A DNA stretch of 17,080 nt from Bacteroidaceae bacterium (lineage in GTDB: Bacteria > Bacteroidota > Bacteroidia > Bacteroidales > Bacteroidaceae): contig JAGBPB010000076.1 in NCBI GenBank assembly GCA_017633615.1, forward strand, positions 1-17,080, read 5' to 3'. This document shows, in pieces, positions 7,561 to 16,918 of this stretch. The first letter of the stretch is position 1. Every line of letters begins with the position of its first letter. Made by a program: the position numbers and the translations under genes. The notes beneath the pieces were generated by a model. That model was given only the letters and a program-made list of their open reading frames with translations. It was not told the origin of the DNA and did no database searches.

Positions 7561-8931
7561 ATGAATTTCGTAGACAGAAAAAAGGAGTTTACGCGTCTAA
7601 ATGCGCTTTTAAGTAGTGACAGACCTGTTTTCGTAATTGTCAGAGGGCGTCGCAGGATAGGAAAATCGGCACTGATTGGTCGCGTGCTGACAGAAAAAGA
7701 TATCTATTTTGAGGCAGACCGTACTGACGCTATAGAGCAGATTAGATTGTGTGCCCAAGTTATTTCTGCACATCTTCCCGGTTTTGCCGATGCTGAATAT
7801 AAGGATTGGAGAGCACTTCTAACTGCATTGAATTATCGTGTGACTGAAAGGTTTACCCTCTGTCTTGATGAATTTCCTTATCTGGTAGAAAATACTCCGG
7901 CACTGCCCTCCATTATACAGGGACTGTTGGAAAACAATGGTCTGAAATATCATTTGATTCTGTGCGGATCGTCCCAGACAATGATGTACAATCTCACTCA
8001 CGATGAACAGTCCCCACTCTATGGCCGAGGTGATTCTGATTTCAATATGCGTCCCATAAAGTTGCCATACTTGAGAGAAGCTTTGGGGTTGGATGCTGTT
8101 CAGACTATTGAAGATTATGCCGTATGGGGTGGTGTGCCGCGATATTGGAAACTCAGAGAAGGGACTGCCAGTGTACGCCAGGCCATAGATATGCATATTC
8201 TCTCAACGTTGGGAATTCTCTATGAAGAGCCTCAGAGACTATTCAAAGATGATATTAAAGACTCTGTAAAGGTATCTACAATCATGTCAATTGTGGGCAG
8301 TGGTGTTAATCGTCTGAGCGAGATTGCTTCCCGATTAGAAGAACCCGCAACCAATCTTTCCCGTCCACTTGCAAAGTTGGTGGATTTGGGGTATCTGGAA
8401 AAAGAGACTCCGTTCGGTGAATCCTCCAAGAACAGTAAAAAGAATCTGTACCGCATTGCGGATCCGTTTCTCAGTTTCTACTATAAGTTTGTTGTGCCCA
8501 ACCGCTCATTTATAGAATTAGAAAGACGTGGGCCCATTGACTTGTCTATTGAGAATGGTTTTTCTGGACATGTAGGCTATTGGTGGGAGCATCTTTGCCG
8601 CGAAGCCATTACCGGTAACACCATCAACGGTGTCCTTTACGGCGAAGCCCGACGATGGTGGGGAAAGGTAAAAATAGACGATGAATGGGAGGATGTTGAA
8701 TTGGATTTGGTGGCAGAATCATTAGACCAGAAAACAATTCTGATAGGAGAATGCAAATGGACGACAGGTGAAAACGGACGTTTGCTCACAAAGCGTCTGG
8801 ATAAAATAGCCTCCGCCCTTCCTTTTACGCAAGGAAAGGATGTGAAAACAGTGTTATTCACCAAGCTGCCCCCTGTAGAGGATGTAGGTAATACAATGGG
8901 GCCTGAGGATATTATCAGGTTGCTGTATTGA
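7561..8931 (+). CDS. ATPase_2/DUF234-type AAA ATPase with nuclease-like C-terminus
   Basis: This 456-aa protein begins MNFVDRKKEF, a start typical of the COG1672 'archaeal-type' ATPases. It has Walker A GRRRIGKS (residues 29-36, Lys35), Walker B CLDEFPYL (Asp103, Glu104) and a CGSS sensor-like segment in the STAND-like P-loop domain. A winged-helix-like region (about 235-290: SIVGSGVNRLSEIASRLEEP, then LVDLGYLEKE) follows. The C-terminal DUF234 region has Asp382 (VELDLVA) and Glu397-x-Lys399 (GECKW), the arrangement of PD-(D/E)xK nucleases. These proteins are common and scattered in Bacteroidetes and archaea, and no firm function is established. The ATG at 7561 is preferred over an in-frame TTG at 7504, because a good promoter lies between the two. 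It has its own promoter and converges with the transglutaminase-like gene across 34 bases, so it may be unrelated to the flanking system. Confidence 0.9.
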   Translation: MNFVDRKKEFTRLNALLSSDRPVFVIVRGRRRIGKSALIGRVLTEKDIYFEADRTDAIEQIRLCAQVISAHLPGFADAEYKDWRALLTALNYRVTERFTLCLDEFPYLVENTPALPSIIQGLLENNGLKYHLILCGSSQTMMYNLTHDEQSPLYGRGDSDFNMRPIKLPYLREALGLDAVQTIEDYAVWGGVPRYWKLREGTASVRQAIDMHILSTLGILYEEPQRLFKDDIKDSVKVSTIMSIVGSGVNRLSEIASRLEEPATNLSRPLAKLVDLGYLEKETPFGESSKNSKKNLYRIADPFLSFYYKFVVPNRSFIELERRGPIDLSIENGFSGHVGYWWEHLCREAITGNTINGVLYGEARRWWGKVKIDDEWEDVELDLVAESLDQKTILIGECKWTTGENGRLLTKRLDKIASALPFTQGKDVKTVLFTKLPPVEDVGNTMGPEDIIRLLY

Positions 8932-8965
8932 TCAGATAATTAAGGCAATAATGGCTGTTTAGATA

Positions 8966-10630
8966 TTAACTGATTGTTATTATAGAATCTTTGTCAACGT
9001 CCTTGGGTACATCGCCTGGATGGAATCCATGCCCTGTGGATTCACAATATACACCTTGCCCGGGATAGAACTCCACATATTCAGGAGGAAGTTGTATCGG
9101 GGCGTCAGCCTTGTTTTTCAGGACAATTGCTACGTGATTGTACACGTCTTTTCCTCCTGATTTGACGGTTACCATATCTACATCAACGCCAAGTTTTTCA
9201 AACATCCTATATGCCAGAACAGACTTGCAGTCGCAGTCTCCTTCGCGGTCCACAAGTGTTTCGCTGGCATAGCGGAAATACTCTCTCACCTTGCCAATGG
9301 ATTCAGATTCCTCATCAATGACATATTTGACATTTGCCTGAACAAAACCCAGCACAAGATCGAACATCTCAAAATCTGCCAGACCGTATTGGAGCGTCAG
9401 TTGATATGCACTGTTAAGAATTTTGGCAATAGCGGAATCCTCACTGCCGTCGGCTGTCTTTGCTCCGGCAATCACCTGCTTTGCCCGGTTAGAAAGATCA
9501 TCTTCTGAATTGACAGGGCCGCTGCGGAATGGATTGGCCATTCTGACGAGAGAGTTGACTCCATTGAAATCTGATTCAGCGAAAGACAATTCAATCTCAT
9601 CTTTGCAATCCTTAAAGCCCTTTAAAGCCATAATGGGAGCCCATGAGAAAGTACGTGTTATCCGTTTGGACGAACTTGCCGGGGCAGGATTTTGAGGAAT
9701 GGGAATTACCGGGATGCGGCCTGACCAGCTGGATCCAGGTTGCTCAAGATACCATTTTCCGTTGAAACAGGCAAGGTTAAAAAGGAATCCCGCCAGAATT
9801 ACCGCGAATAGAGGCAGTAATGCCGGAGTAGAAATCCGCAGAGCTATCACAGCCGTAATAATGATGAGAATATTCAGCCATTTTACGCCAACATTTCTGT
9901 CTATCAGCCCGATGACGTAATCAATGGATTGGTTCTGCATGGTTTTCTCGTATTTGATGACATAGAGTATACCAACCATCAATACGTAGTAAAGAAGCAT
10001 TACCAACATATACAACGCAGAATAACTACTGGTAAATGTTTCAGTGAGCAGGCGGAAAGGATAGAATAGCACCATAAAGGCAAGGGCAGCGGGGAGCATC
10101 AGATCTTTAAATCCTACGCGGACATCAAATACAGAACGATCTCCTTCCTCTTTTTCGTGTAGGATTGCGAAACCGGCACCGCGTACAATCAGATCCTGTT
10201 TGGCTCTCAGGGCTCCACGAAGGAATCCCACTTTGTCTCCGTTGTTGTCAATAACAGCTGTTGTCCTGGTTTGAGTGTTTTCGCAATGTGCCACAGGATT
10301 TCCATTCAGGTCATAAACCTTGCCGTCATCTGTAAAAGTTCCCAATGTTTTCTGTACTTTGTTCTGCTGTACGTTTACCACTAGAGGGCGGATTTCATAT
10401 CCTTTTATAAAGCCTATTCTGGAGGAACTGAAAAGCGGGAGTAGAGAATCGTACAATACGTATTCCCCCTTGATGCGCCAAAGATAGCCCACTTTCTTTT
10501 TTTGGCCGGAAGGCATAACCCGATAAATTACCGTGTACATGCCCAGTATAAAAAAGAGCAGGTATATGAGTAAAACTGCGCCGAGAATTTCTCCCAGCGA
10601 TTGTAGTAGATGCGATAACGATTCAATCAT
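8966..10630 (-). CDS. Membrane protein with C-terminal transglutaminase-like domain
   Basis: This is a 554-aa protein. Hydrophobic segments lie near residues 14-35, 177-195, 203-225, 250-264 and 269-289. Between the first and second lies a soluble region with beta-hairpin-like repeats (GKVYDLNGNPVAH, AVIDNNGDKVGF). The C-terminal half ends in a transglutaminase/papain-fold core: GDCDCKS with Cys466 in the nucleophile position, YNHVAIV with His499, and CESTG with Glu530 where the usual acidic residue would be. A basic stretch after the first span (RVMPSGQKKK) suggests by the positive-inside rule that residues 36-176 and the catalytic domain face the cytoplasm. The family includes proteases, amidases and crosslinkers, and which of these applies here is unknown. 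It is the last gene of the operon, starting 5 bases after the VWA stop, and there is no obvious terminator in the short convergent gap. The intact triad suggests an active enzyme. Confidence 0.85.
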   Translation of the reverse strand: MIESLSHLLQSLGEILGAVLLIYLLFFILGMYTVIYRVMPSGQKKKVGYLWRIKGEYVLYDSLLPLFSSSRIGFIKGYEIRPLVVNVQQNKVQKTLGTFTDDGKVYDLNGNPVAHCENTQTRTTAVIDNNGDKVGFLRGALRAKQDLIVRGAGFAILHEKEEGDRSVFDVRVGFKDLMLPAALAFMVLFYPFRLLTETFTSSYSALYMLVMLLYYVLMVGILYVIKYEKTMQNQSIDYVIGLIDRNVGVKWLNILIIITAVIALRISTPALLPLFAVILAGFLFNLACFNGKWYLEQPGSSWSGRIPVIPIPQNPAPASSSKRITRTFSWAPIMALKGFKDCKDEIELSFAESDFNGVNSLVRMANPFRSGPVNSEDDLSNRAKQVIAGAKTADGSEDSAIAKILNSAYQLTLQYGLADFEMFDLVLGFVQANVKYVIDEESESIGKVREYFRYASETLVDREGDCDCKSVLAYRMFEKLGVDVDMVTVKSGGKDVYNHVAIVLKNKADAPIQLPPEYVEFYPGQGVYCESTGHGFHPGDVPKDVDKDSIITIS

Positions 10631-10635
10631 GGCTC

Positions 10636-13611
10636 TTATCGGATAGGTCTGTCATACAAATTACAAATGGTCGGGTTCCCAAAAAGTAAAGATTTGAGCT
10701 GCTCTCTGTCATTCAGATCGGCGCAGTTCTCATCCAGTCCGGCCCACAGGAAATCCCGTAAAACAACACCTCTGGTTAAAATCAGAGTAGCGAGCATCAG
10801 AGGACCTTCCAATGCATCCCGGACAGGATTGCCTATTTTCTCCTCCACAACAGAAATAAACTGTCTGTTTTCTATAGCCTCTTTATCTAAACCAAGTAGA
10901 TATTGTTCATCAAGTACATCGGCAGTCTGGGAAAGAGAGGCCCCGTGTTGGGTAACATGAGCCCATTCGTAAAGTCCCTTGCCAGGATAGCGTGCAATGA
11001 GGAAAGGCAGACTGGCTGCCTCGGACAGAATCCGGGATGAAGTAAAGATGTGTAATGCACGGGCGCATCCCGGAATATGACACTTGGCAATGAGTTCGCC
11101 AAATGAGAACTCGCCATTCTCTCCCAGTTGGACGATGGATTGCATCTTTCCTTCCCAGTGGATAATCTCCTTGACTTCATTTACTACAATTTGCACGCCG
11201 CCTGTCTTTTCAGATAGTTCCTTCATAACAGAAGCACCATCATTTCCAATGGAAATAGTGTTTAGCGGTTGTTGCAGCTCATAAGCTACTTCAAGAATAT
11301 CTTTTATATCTTCAAACGGACAGCCGTCGCTGATTAGGATGATATCATCGTAGATAGCCTCCTTGACCTTTTGAACAGCCATAGTCAGAGGTGGAATGAA
11401 GTTAGTTCCACCACCGCTGTGGAGTTTGTCAATATCGTTATTATCAAAGCTGGAAGCTACAATTTTGTCATCAAAGGCAATCCATTCCACTACATAAGAC
11501 TCTTTTAGACTATGGACAGCTTTCTTGAGGTCTTCAAGCGGTTGCCCTGACATACTGCCTGATACGTCCAGAAGGAGAAGCGTCTTTCCCTGAACATCGC
11601 GGGATAAAAAAGTAGTCTCACGCTCGATACTCCTATTGACTTTTGTTCTGGTTTCCATAAGCTGTTTGACTAGCTTGCTCAAATATTTGTTGTTTTTGAC
11701 AACAGCTTTGATATCATAACTTATACCTTCTACATTGATTTGATGCATGGGTGATGAAGCATCGAAGTTCAGTAAAGGCTCATAACCAAAAGAACCGGAC
11801 AACTGAATGTCATCAATAGCATCCAGTGTAACGGGAGGAATCAAGACTAAATTCTCTTCATTTGTATTGGAATTTCCAGCCTTGAGAAGTGGCTGTAGGA
11901 CAGCAGACTCCACAAACGAGAAATCCGATGGGGATAGAACCGACAAATGTTTTTTGAGGAAATCAAGTTTGTTGGTTTTCAACCAGTCACAATACTGTAG
12001 CAGTTCCTGGTAAGTTACTTGTAGGCATTTAAGAATGTCTACACGTAACTCTTCTTCACAGCGGAGCAACATGATACCCACATATTGTTGTTTCAAGGCT
12101 TCAATCCTGATACGCATGGTGCGGAATTGAAGCAATGAAATACACAAAGGAAAAAGTCCCAAACCGGCAGTGACGGCCATTGCGACGGTTTGACCTGTAA
12201 GTACAGGAAGAAGGGTCCATGAAAGAAAGCCTAACAGGAATCCTAGTACGATAGCGCGAACCAGAAGCGCAAAGACGGCCACTGGATGGTGTGAAATCTT
12301 ATCTTCCAGAACGGCTATGGCTTCCTGTGGAGTACGGTTTTCTGCTTGGGCCTGTCTTGCGGCATTCTTCAGTTCTGAAGGTGTGGCAAACGGAGTGACT
12401 TTTTCATTGTCGGCTCCAGAGGCAACGTCTTCGATTTTTCGCTTGTAACGTGAAAGAATCTCCTCGGCTTGGGCCAAACTCACGTATTCTGAAGCACTTC
12501 CATCTACAAAAATGCGGAAAACCTGCTTCTGGAGTCCTCCAGCGACCCTTGTCACTGCATCTTTCTGGTTGATGTAGAGTTTTTCCCTATAATCTCGTGC
12601 AAAAGTTTGTAGGTTACGCTTTACCCGATTGACAAGATTCTTTTTGTAATTGGGGATGAAATCGCAATAATACTCAGTCCAAACCTTCTTGAGTTTGGAA
12701 GACCAAGGTGAAATCCTGGGTACAAGGTCATAGGCATAGGTTTTGCCGTCAGGAGAAGGACACTCATCTGTCAACTCTCCAACAAGAGTGTCACAGGCAA
12801 ATGTGTCCAGGAAATCTTGGTTTCCATCCACAAATTTTTGCGCAGCAGAAGCATTATAGAATTCGCTGTCCTTACTATTGACTATTTTGTCCATCAGGGC
12901 ATTAGATAAAAGGAATTCTCCTTGCTCTGTATGAACAGCCGCCTCATAGAAAACGCCTGTGGCCGACAAATCAACAAATCGTCTGTGTGCATCATCGTCC
13001 AGATAATCATGTGCTGATAGATGCAAAACTGCAAGATTCATCTTTTCAAAAGCGGCGGACTTGTCTTCAGGACGGTCTGGAGATTCCACGAAAGCCACAC
13101 TACGGAAAGGGGCGTGGTTTATGTCCTGACTCATGAACATATTTAGTTCCTGCAGGAATCCGCGTGTTTTTGACGATACGCCAGGTGCGACGGCTGCTGT
13201 ATTTGGCCGCCAGAGCATACCGTAGAAGTGGACGCGGGTAACAGTTGTCCATTGTGTTTCCTCCTTGAGCAAGGCAAGACGTAGTCTTGCAGCCCAGAAA
13301 TGGAAATATGGGATGGTCAGTTGTTCATCCGTTACATCTCCTAGAAAAACAACATTCAATTCTTGTGGGGTAGGTTTTTTTTTGAAAGCCGGAATCAATG
13401 GGTCACGGCCGTCGCGAATCAATGTCAAGTGTCCGGCATCGTACAGGATGTCGTCAAAGGACTTACCGTCGGCTAGAGTGATATAGTACCAGAGGTCATC
13501 CGTAAGAGGGGCTTTTTCGGAATTCTGGCCATAGGCTTTCCACCACCGGTCCAGAAATTCTTGAATGCGGCTTTCTTTATTGAAATTTATGATCCAGAGC
13601 GGTGTTCTCAT
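10636..13611 (-). CDS. Membrane-anchored VWA (MIDAS) protein
   Basis: This 991-aa protein has an unrecognised N-terminal domain (about 1-430), a tight membrane hairpin (spans near 446-468 and 475-495 with only a few residues between), a helical region, and a von Willebrand A domain. The VWA metal-ion-dependent adhesion site is complete: DVSGS (Asp682, Ser684, Ser686), Thr736 in GGGTNF, and Asp762 in ISDG. The short hairpin loop puts both large domains on the same side of the membrane, presumably the cytoplasm. A further ~170-residue region follows the VWA domain. The ATG overlaps the tubulin-like stop by 4 bases (ATGA), which usually means translational coupling. VWA proteins beside FtsZl-2/Tubulin_2 proteins were reported by Makarova and Koonin (2010) as part of a putative membrane-remodelling system. 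The likely role is a metal-dependent membrane adaptor for the tubulin-like protein; that role is inference. It is unlike the MoxR-partner VWA proteins of Bacteroides aerotolerance operons, which have a small N-terminus. Confidence 0.9.
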   Translation of the reverse strand: MRTPLWIINFNKESRIQEFLDRWWKAYGQNSEKAPLTDDLWYYITLADGKSFDDILYDAGHLTLIRDGRDPLIPAFKKKPTPQELNVVFLGDVTDEQLTIPYFHFWAARLRLALLKEETQWTTVTRVHFYGMLWRPNTAAVAPGVSSKTRGFLQELNMFMSQDINHAPFRSVAFVESPDRPEDKSAAFEKMNLAVLHLSAHDYLDDDAHRRFVDLSATGVFYEAAVHTEQGEFLLSNALMDKIVNSKDSEFYNASAAQKFVDGNQDFLDTFACDTLVGELTDECPSPDGKTYAYDLVPRISPWSSKLKKVWTEYYCDFIPNYKKNLVNRVKRNLQTFARDYREKLYINQKDAVTRVAGGLQKQVFRIFVDGSASEYVSLAQAEEILSRYKRKIEDVASGADNEKVTPFATPSELKNAARQAQAENRTPQEAIAVLEDKISHHPVAVFALLVRAIVLGFLLGFLSWTLLPVLTGQTVAMAVTAGLGLFPLCISLLQFRTMRIRIEALKQQYVGIMLLRCEEELRVDILKCLQVTYQELLQYCDWLKTNKLDFLKKHLSVLSPSDFSFVESAVLQPLLKAGNSNTNEENLVLIPPVTLDAIDDIQLSGSFGYEPLLNFDASSPMHQINVEGISYDIKAVVKNNKYLSKLVKQLMETRTKVNRSIERETTFLSRDVQGKTLLLLDVSGSMSGQPLEDLKKAVHSLKESYVVEWIAFDDKIVASSFDNNDIDKLHSGGGTNFIPPLTMAVQKVKEAIYDDIILISDGCPFEDIKDILEVAYELQQPLNTISIGNDGASVMKELSEKTGGVQIVVNEVKEIIHWEGKMQSIVQLGENGEFSFGELIAKCHIPGCARALHIFTSSRILSEAASLPFLIARYPGKGLYEWAHVTQHGASLSQTADVLDEQYLLGLDKEAIENRQFISVVEEKIGNPVRDALEGPLMLATLILTRGVVLRDFLWAGLDENCADLNDREQLKSLLFGNPTICNLYDRPIR

Positions 13612-16600
13612 CGGATAATGTTGTTAAGGAATTGTCTGACTTCGTTAAGTAACAACTCATTCTCAGAGTGATTTTGTTTGATCCATGCATTTAGGAGTAC
13701 TGCAAAATTAGGATTATTCTTGTCTCCAGCCGTAAGGAATGCTATACGGGCATCACTCTTGACACGGTAAACAGCATCTTTGATAGAGGAATGCTGCAAG
13801 GCTTTTTCAATCTCATCAACTTTTCCCATCATAGTCATAAGAGAAATACTTGATGGATAAGATACGGCATCAAGCAGTGCTTCTGCAAAAAGTTTTGGAG
13901 TACGGACATCAGCAAGCGTGTAAGTCTCTTCAGCCAACTCTGCAAAGAAGTGGCAACTTGTGTCAACTCCGGCATTGTGCATGGTGATATTCATTCCGAG
14001 AGGATTAACTAGTTGAAGACGGGCATTAAAGAATTCATCCTGTACCGTACCAGAGCCCAGTTCTACGACATTGTCCTTAGGTTCAGATGCAGGAGCACCA
14101 CTCAGGAATTCACTGATATCCAACTGATTTGAATTAGGAGTGGGAGTAGGATTAGAATTGGAAACCGTAAAGTCAAAGACATCAAATAATCCCATCAAGT
14201 CGCGGTAAGCAACAGGTTCTTTCTCTTTGAGTTTTAGTATAACTTGCTGGTAAAAAAGATTCTTAAGGAAGTATCGTACAGCTTCCAGTTTGGCTGGTTC
14301 ACGCACAGCGGCAAGGCTCTTGTCCAGATCAAGGAATCGGAAAGCTTTGTGGATATGGCATCCCTCACGCTCTGCCAAAACACCTTCACGATGCTGGAAA
14401 TAGTGGTCCTGGATTTTATCGAAATACTTGTATGAATAGAAATCCAGACCAACTGGAATCTTTATGATTTGGAAGCGGTCTGACATATTCTTGTCCTGTT
14501 CAAAAGATGTATTCTCTGCGTTTGGTACGAATCCGAACTTCTCAGCAAGAGACATGGATGCACCTACATACAGATATCTTGTAAGGGTGGCATCAGTGTG
14601 GGCGGCCTTCATCGGATATAGTATTGGGATCAGGTCAGGGTTGGTGAGAGTCTCAAAGTCGATATCTTTCTTGTTGATGGTAATATACTCTTCAAGACTG
14701 CGCTTGAGCCAAATATCAGCCGGTGTACCTTCTGCAGTAACAGCCTTGTCCAGCACTTGTGAAAGAACATCGTTGATTATTTTATCGAACTTGTTCTGGC
14801 AAATAACGGGGTCTTCCATAGCTAAGTTTACGAACAAAGCTGTATCGGTCTTCAACAACAGTTGCTGGATGTAATAGGTCAGATTGTTGGATCCTCCGTT
14901 AAGACGGGCAGGAACGCGAACTCCATTTATGCCACGTGCCCGTTCATGATCGTAGTCCAGAATACTTGTATAATACAACTTCTCGAACTCGTTATCTTGT
15001 GCCCATGTGCCGTTTTCGCCATTTGCGATATTCACAAGCGATGGAAGATATAGTGTAAGAGCGTCATTTTGAGATTCGATAAATTGTCTGGCCAGGGTGG
15101 AATAAGCCGTTTCAGCTTCAACTACGCGTGAACTGACCATATCACACAACTTCTGCAAGCCGGAGCGGTCCACTCCGTTGCCTTTACGTACTTGCTCAAG
15201 ATAGCCTTCGGGAAAAACTGTAAGCCCATCAATGATTTTGCGAGTAATCTTGATACAGGCTGCATTCTTGCGGGCTTCATAATATTTTTTTCCAGTCTGT
15301 GCGGCGGCAGATGCGTTTTTCTTGTTTATACCCTTGCCAATAAAACCGTCCAGTTCGGCGCGAAGCGCCAAAGAATTGTTTTCGGCCTCAGTTTCCATTT
15401 TGGAAAGAATGCCGCTATTGAGATTGGTCAAATAGATGTCATCAACATGATTAAGAAGTGTGATGGTATATTTAAGACCATGTTCGGCAACCTCCTTACC
15501 TATGCCGGTATTAATAGCGGTTTTAATCTTTTCAAGATACTCATCTTGGATAGCGGTGGTGTTATCCAACGCGTCATCCACCTTGCGCACATAATTCCTA
15601 ACACGTGTAGCGTCCAAATCTTCAGGATTCAGTTTACCTACATTGAACTCTTCATCTATATGGGTCTGAACACTATCCTCAGCAGCTGTTATGCCGTCAA
15701 CATCGGTTAGAAAAGGCAGAATATAAGTTGCGGCGAACTTCTTCCGGGCTTCATCTGCAAGTTTGGGGTCATTGCCCATTCCTTCGCCCAGGAGTCCGTC
15801 ACGCAGGATTTCAAGCGTGGCGCGGGTCTTCATATAGTCCTTAAACTCCAGATCGGCCTTGCGGATGACATGGTAACCATAAGGAACAAGCCAAGTGCCC
15901 CATTTATAGGGACTGTCAGAGAACTTTGTGAGGTCAGTTGATGGTTTGCTGGCTTTTACAATGTCGTTGCATAGCCTGGATACAATCTCGCGGGCACCGG
16001 AACCCACATTCAGATAATACATCATTTCTGCTGTGGTGGAGTAGAGGTTGTTCATGCCAATTTTGGTATTGCGGTTGGTTTCCACGTCCACGGGTATGAC
16101 AAAGCGACAGAGGTCATACTGCTCACCAGGTCTATAGCCCCATGGATAAGCACTGAAATAACTGAAGATATCCTTTCCTCCATCTACAATACGCTGTTTG
16201 AAAGCATTAAGTTCCCATATATAGGAATAGCCGTTCATTATATGGTTGTTCACCTCGTGAGCTTTGCCTTTGTTGTGCTCAATAAATGGTTCCGGCATGA
16301 AAAGAACCAGCTTCACGTACGCATCTTTGGTCTGCTGCTCATTTGTGATGCGGTTAATCAGGTATAACAAGTCCAGCGACAGGGAACTGCCGGTTCCTCC
16401 GCAGGAAGAAGCCACCACCCATATATCAGATTCAACAGTTCGTGAACCGGCATCTTTGTGAGTCTGAAATTGCACAAGACGGTCGGTAAGTGCTTTCTTT
16501 ATGGCTTCTGAGTGTTTGGCAAGTCCCATACGGCCTATCATGCGCTGTGCCATGGCACCGTCTGCCAAGGAATGGTTCGGGAAAGTTATATGTCCCAGTT

Positions 16601-16901
16601 CCTGTGTTGAAGCCCATTCAAGAATCCTTTTGTATTTAGGATCATTTCCTTTGGCGACAGCACCTTTTGACGCCTGGTCATACACCTTGTAGGGGTTAGT
16701 GTCGCCTAAATTGATAAAATCAGTGGTGGAGATGATATTCCCCTCCTTTTCGTTGATGTCGCTGCGGGTCTCCTCATCTGTATCAATGTAGAGATACATG
16801 TACTTGACATCATCATTTTCCTGAACTGCAAGTTTCTTGGCTAACAGGGCAACGGTTTCAAGACCGCAACCGCCCAAACCGATAAACAAAGTCTTCTTCA
16901 T
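13608..16901 (-). CDS. Tubulin/FtsZ-superfamily protein (Tubulin_2 / FtsZl-2 type)
   Basis: This 1097-aa protein begins with a Rossmann-type nucleotide-binding start, FIGLGGCGLETV (Gly8, Gly10, Gly11, Gly13). It has YIDTD at 38-42 and the tubulin signature loop SSCGGTGSS at 165-173, equivalent to GGGTGSG of FtsZ/tubulin. The order and spacing of these loops identify a GTPase of the tubulin superfamily. It is far longer than FtsZ (about 350-400 aa). The GTPase part ends near 390; beyond it lie a long helical region and, near residue 915, an Asn/Pro/Thr-rich linker leading to a ~165-residue C-terminal domain. There is no membrane segment, so membrane contact probably runs through the VWA partner encoded next. 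The best fit is the Tubulin_2/FtsZl-2 family, proposed from genome context to act with VWA proteins in membrane remodelling. Whether it polymerises is unknown. The start ATG follows the upstream gene by 17 bases, so it is internal to an operon. Confidence 0.9.
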   Translation of the reverse strand: MKKTLFIGLGGCGLETVALLAKKLAVQENDDVKYMYLYIDTDEETRSDINEKEGNIISTTDFINLGDTNPYKVYDQASKGAVAKGNDPKYKRILEWASTQELGHITFPNHSLADGAMAQRMIGRMGLAKHSEAIKKALTDRLVQFQTHKDAGSRTVESDIWVVASSCGGTGSSLSLDLLYLINRITNEQQTKDAYVKLVLFMPEPFIEHNKGKAHEVNNHIMNGYSYIWELNAFKQRIVDGGKDIFSYFSAYPWGYRPGEQYDLCRFVIPVDVETNRNTKIGMNNLYSTTAEMMYYLNVGSGAREIVSRLCNDIVKASKPSTDLTKFSDSPYKWGTWLVPYGYHVIRKADLEFKDYMKTRATLEILRDGLLGEGMGNDPKLADEARKKFAATYILPFLTDVDGITAAEDSVQTHIDEEFNVGKLNPEDLDATRVRNYVRKVDDALDNTTAIQDEYLEKIKTAINTGIGKEVAEHGLKYTITLLNHVDDIYLTNLNSGILSKMETEAENNSLALRAELDGFIGKGINKKNASAAAQTGKKYYEARKNAACIKITRKIIDGLTVFPEGYLEQVRKGNGVDRSGLQKLCDMVSSRVVEAETAYSTLARQFIESQNDALTLYLPSLVNIANGENGTWAQDNEFEKLYYTSILDYDHERARGINGVRVPARLNGGSNNLTYYIQQLLLKTDTALFVNLAMEDPVICQNKFDKIINDVLSQVLDKAVTAEGTPADIWLKRSLEEYITINKKDIDFETLTNPDLIPILYPMKAAHTDATLTRYLYVGASMSLAEKFGFVPNAENTSFEQDKNMSDRFQIIKIPVGLDFYSYKYFDKIQDHYFQHREGVLAEREGCHIHKAFRFLDLDKSLAAVREPAKLEAVRYFLKNLFYQQVILKLKEKEPVAYRDLMGLFDVFDFTVSNSNPTPTPNSNQLDISEFLSGAPASEPKDNVVELGSGTVQDEFFNARLQLVNPLGMNITMHNAGVDTSCHFFAELAEETYTLADVRTPKLFAEALLDAVSYPSSISLMTMMGKVDEIEKALQHSSIKDAVYRVKSDARIAFLTAGDKNNPNFAVLLNAWIKQNHSENELLLNEVRQFLNNIIR

Positions 16902-16918
16902 ATATAGCTTTTTTATTA

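Noticed and set aside
8932..8965. Terminator between the convergent DUF234 ATPase and transglutaminase-like genes.
   Set aside because: The 34-base gap is A/T-rich but contains no stem of useful length that I can find.
10636..13611. MoxR-VWA chaperone pair, or Bat aerotolerance protein.
   Set aside because: There is no MoxR gene in the operon; the triple CbxX protein is a different AAA+ class on the opposite strand, and the domain layout differs from Bat proteins.
15192..15710. Plus-strand open frame of 172 codons inside the tubulin-like gene.
   Set aside because: It is antisense to a gene with clear tubulin-family motifs, lacks promoter and recognisable domains, and its composition is that expected of a complementary-strand shadow.
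13608..16901. Housekeeping FtsZ.
   Set aside because: It is about three times too long, has GGTGSS instead of GGGTGSG, and lies beside VWA and transglutaminase-like genes rather than in a division cluster.
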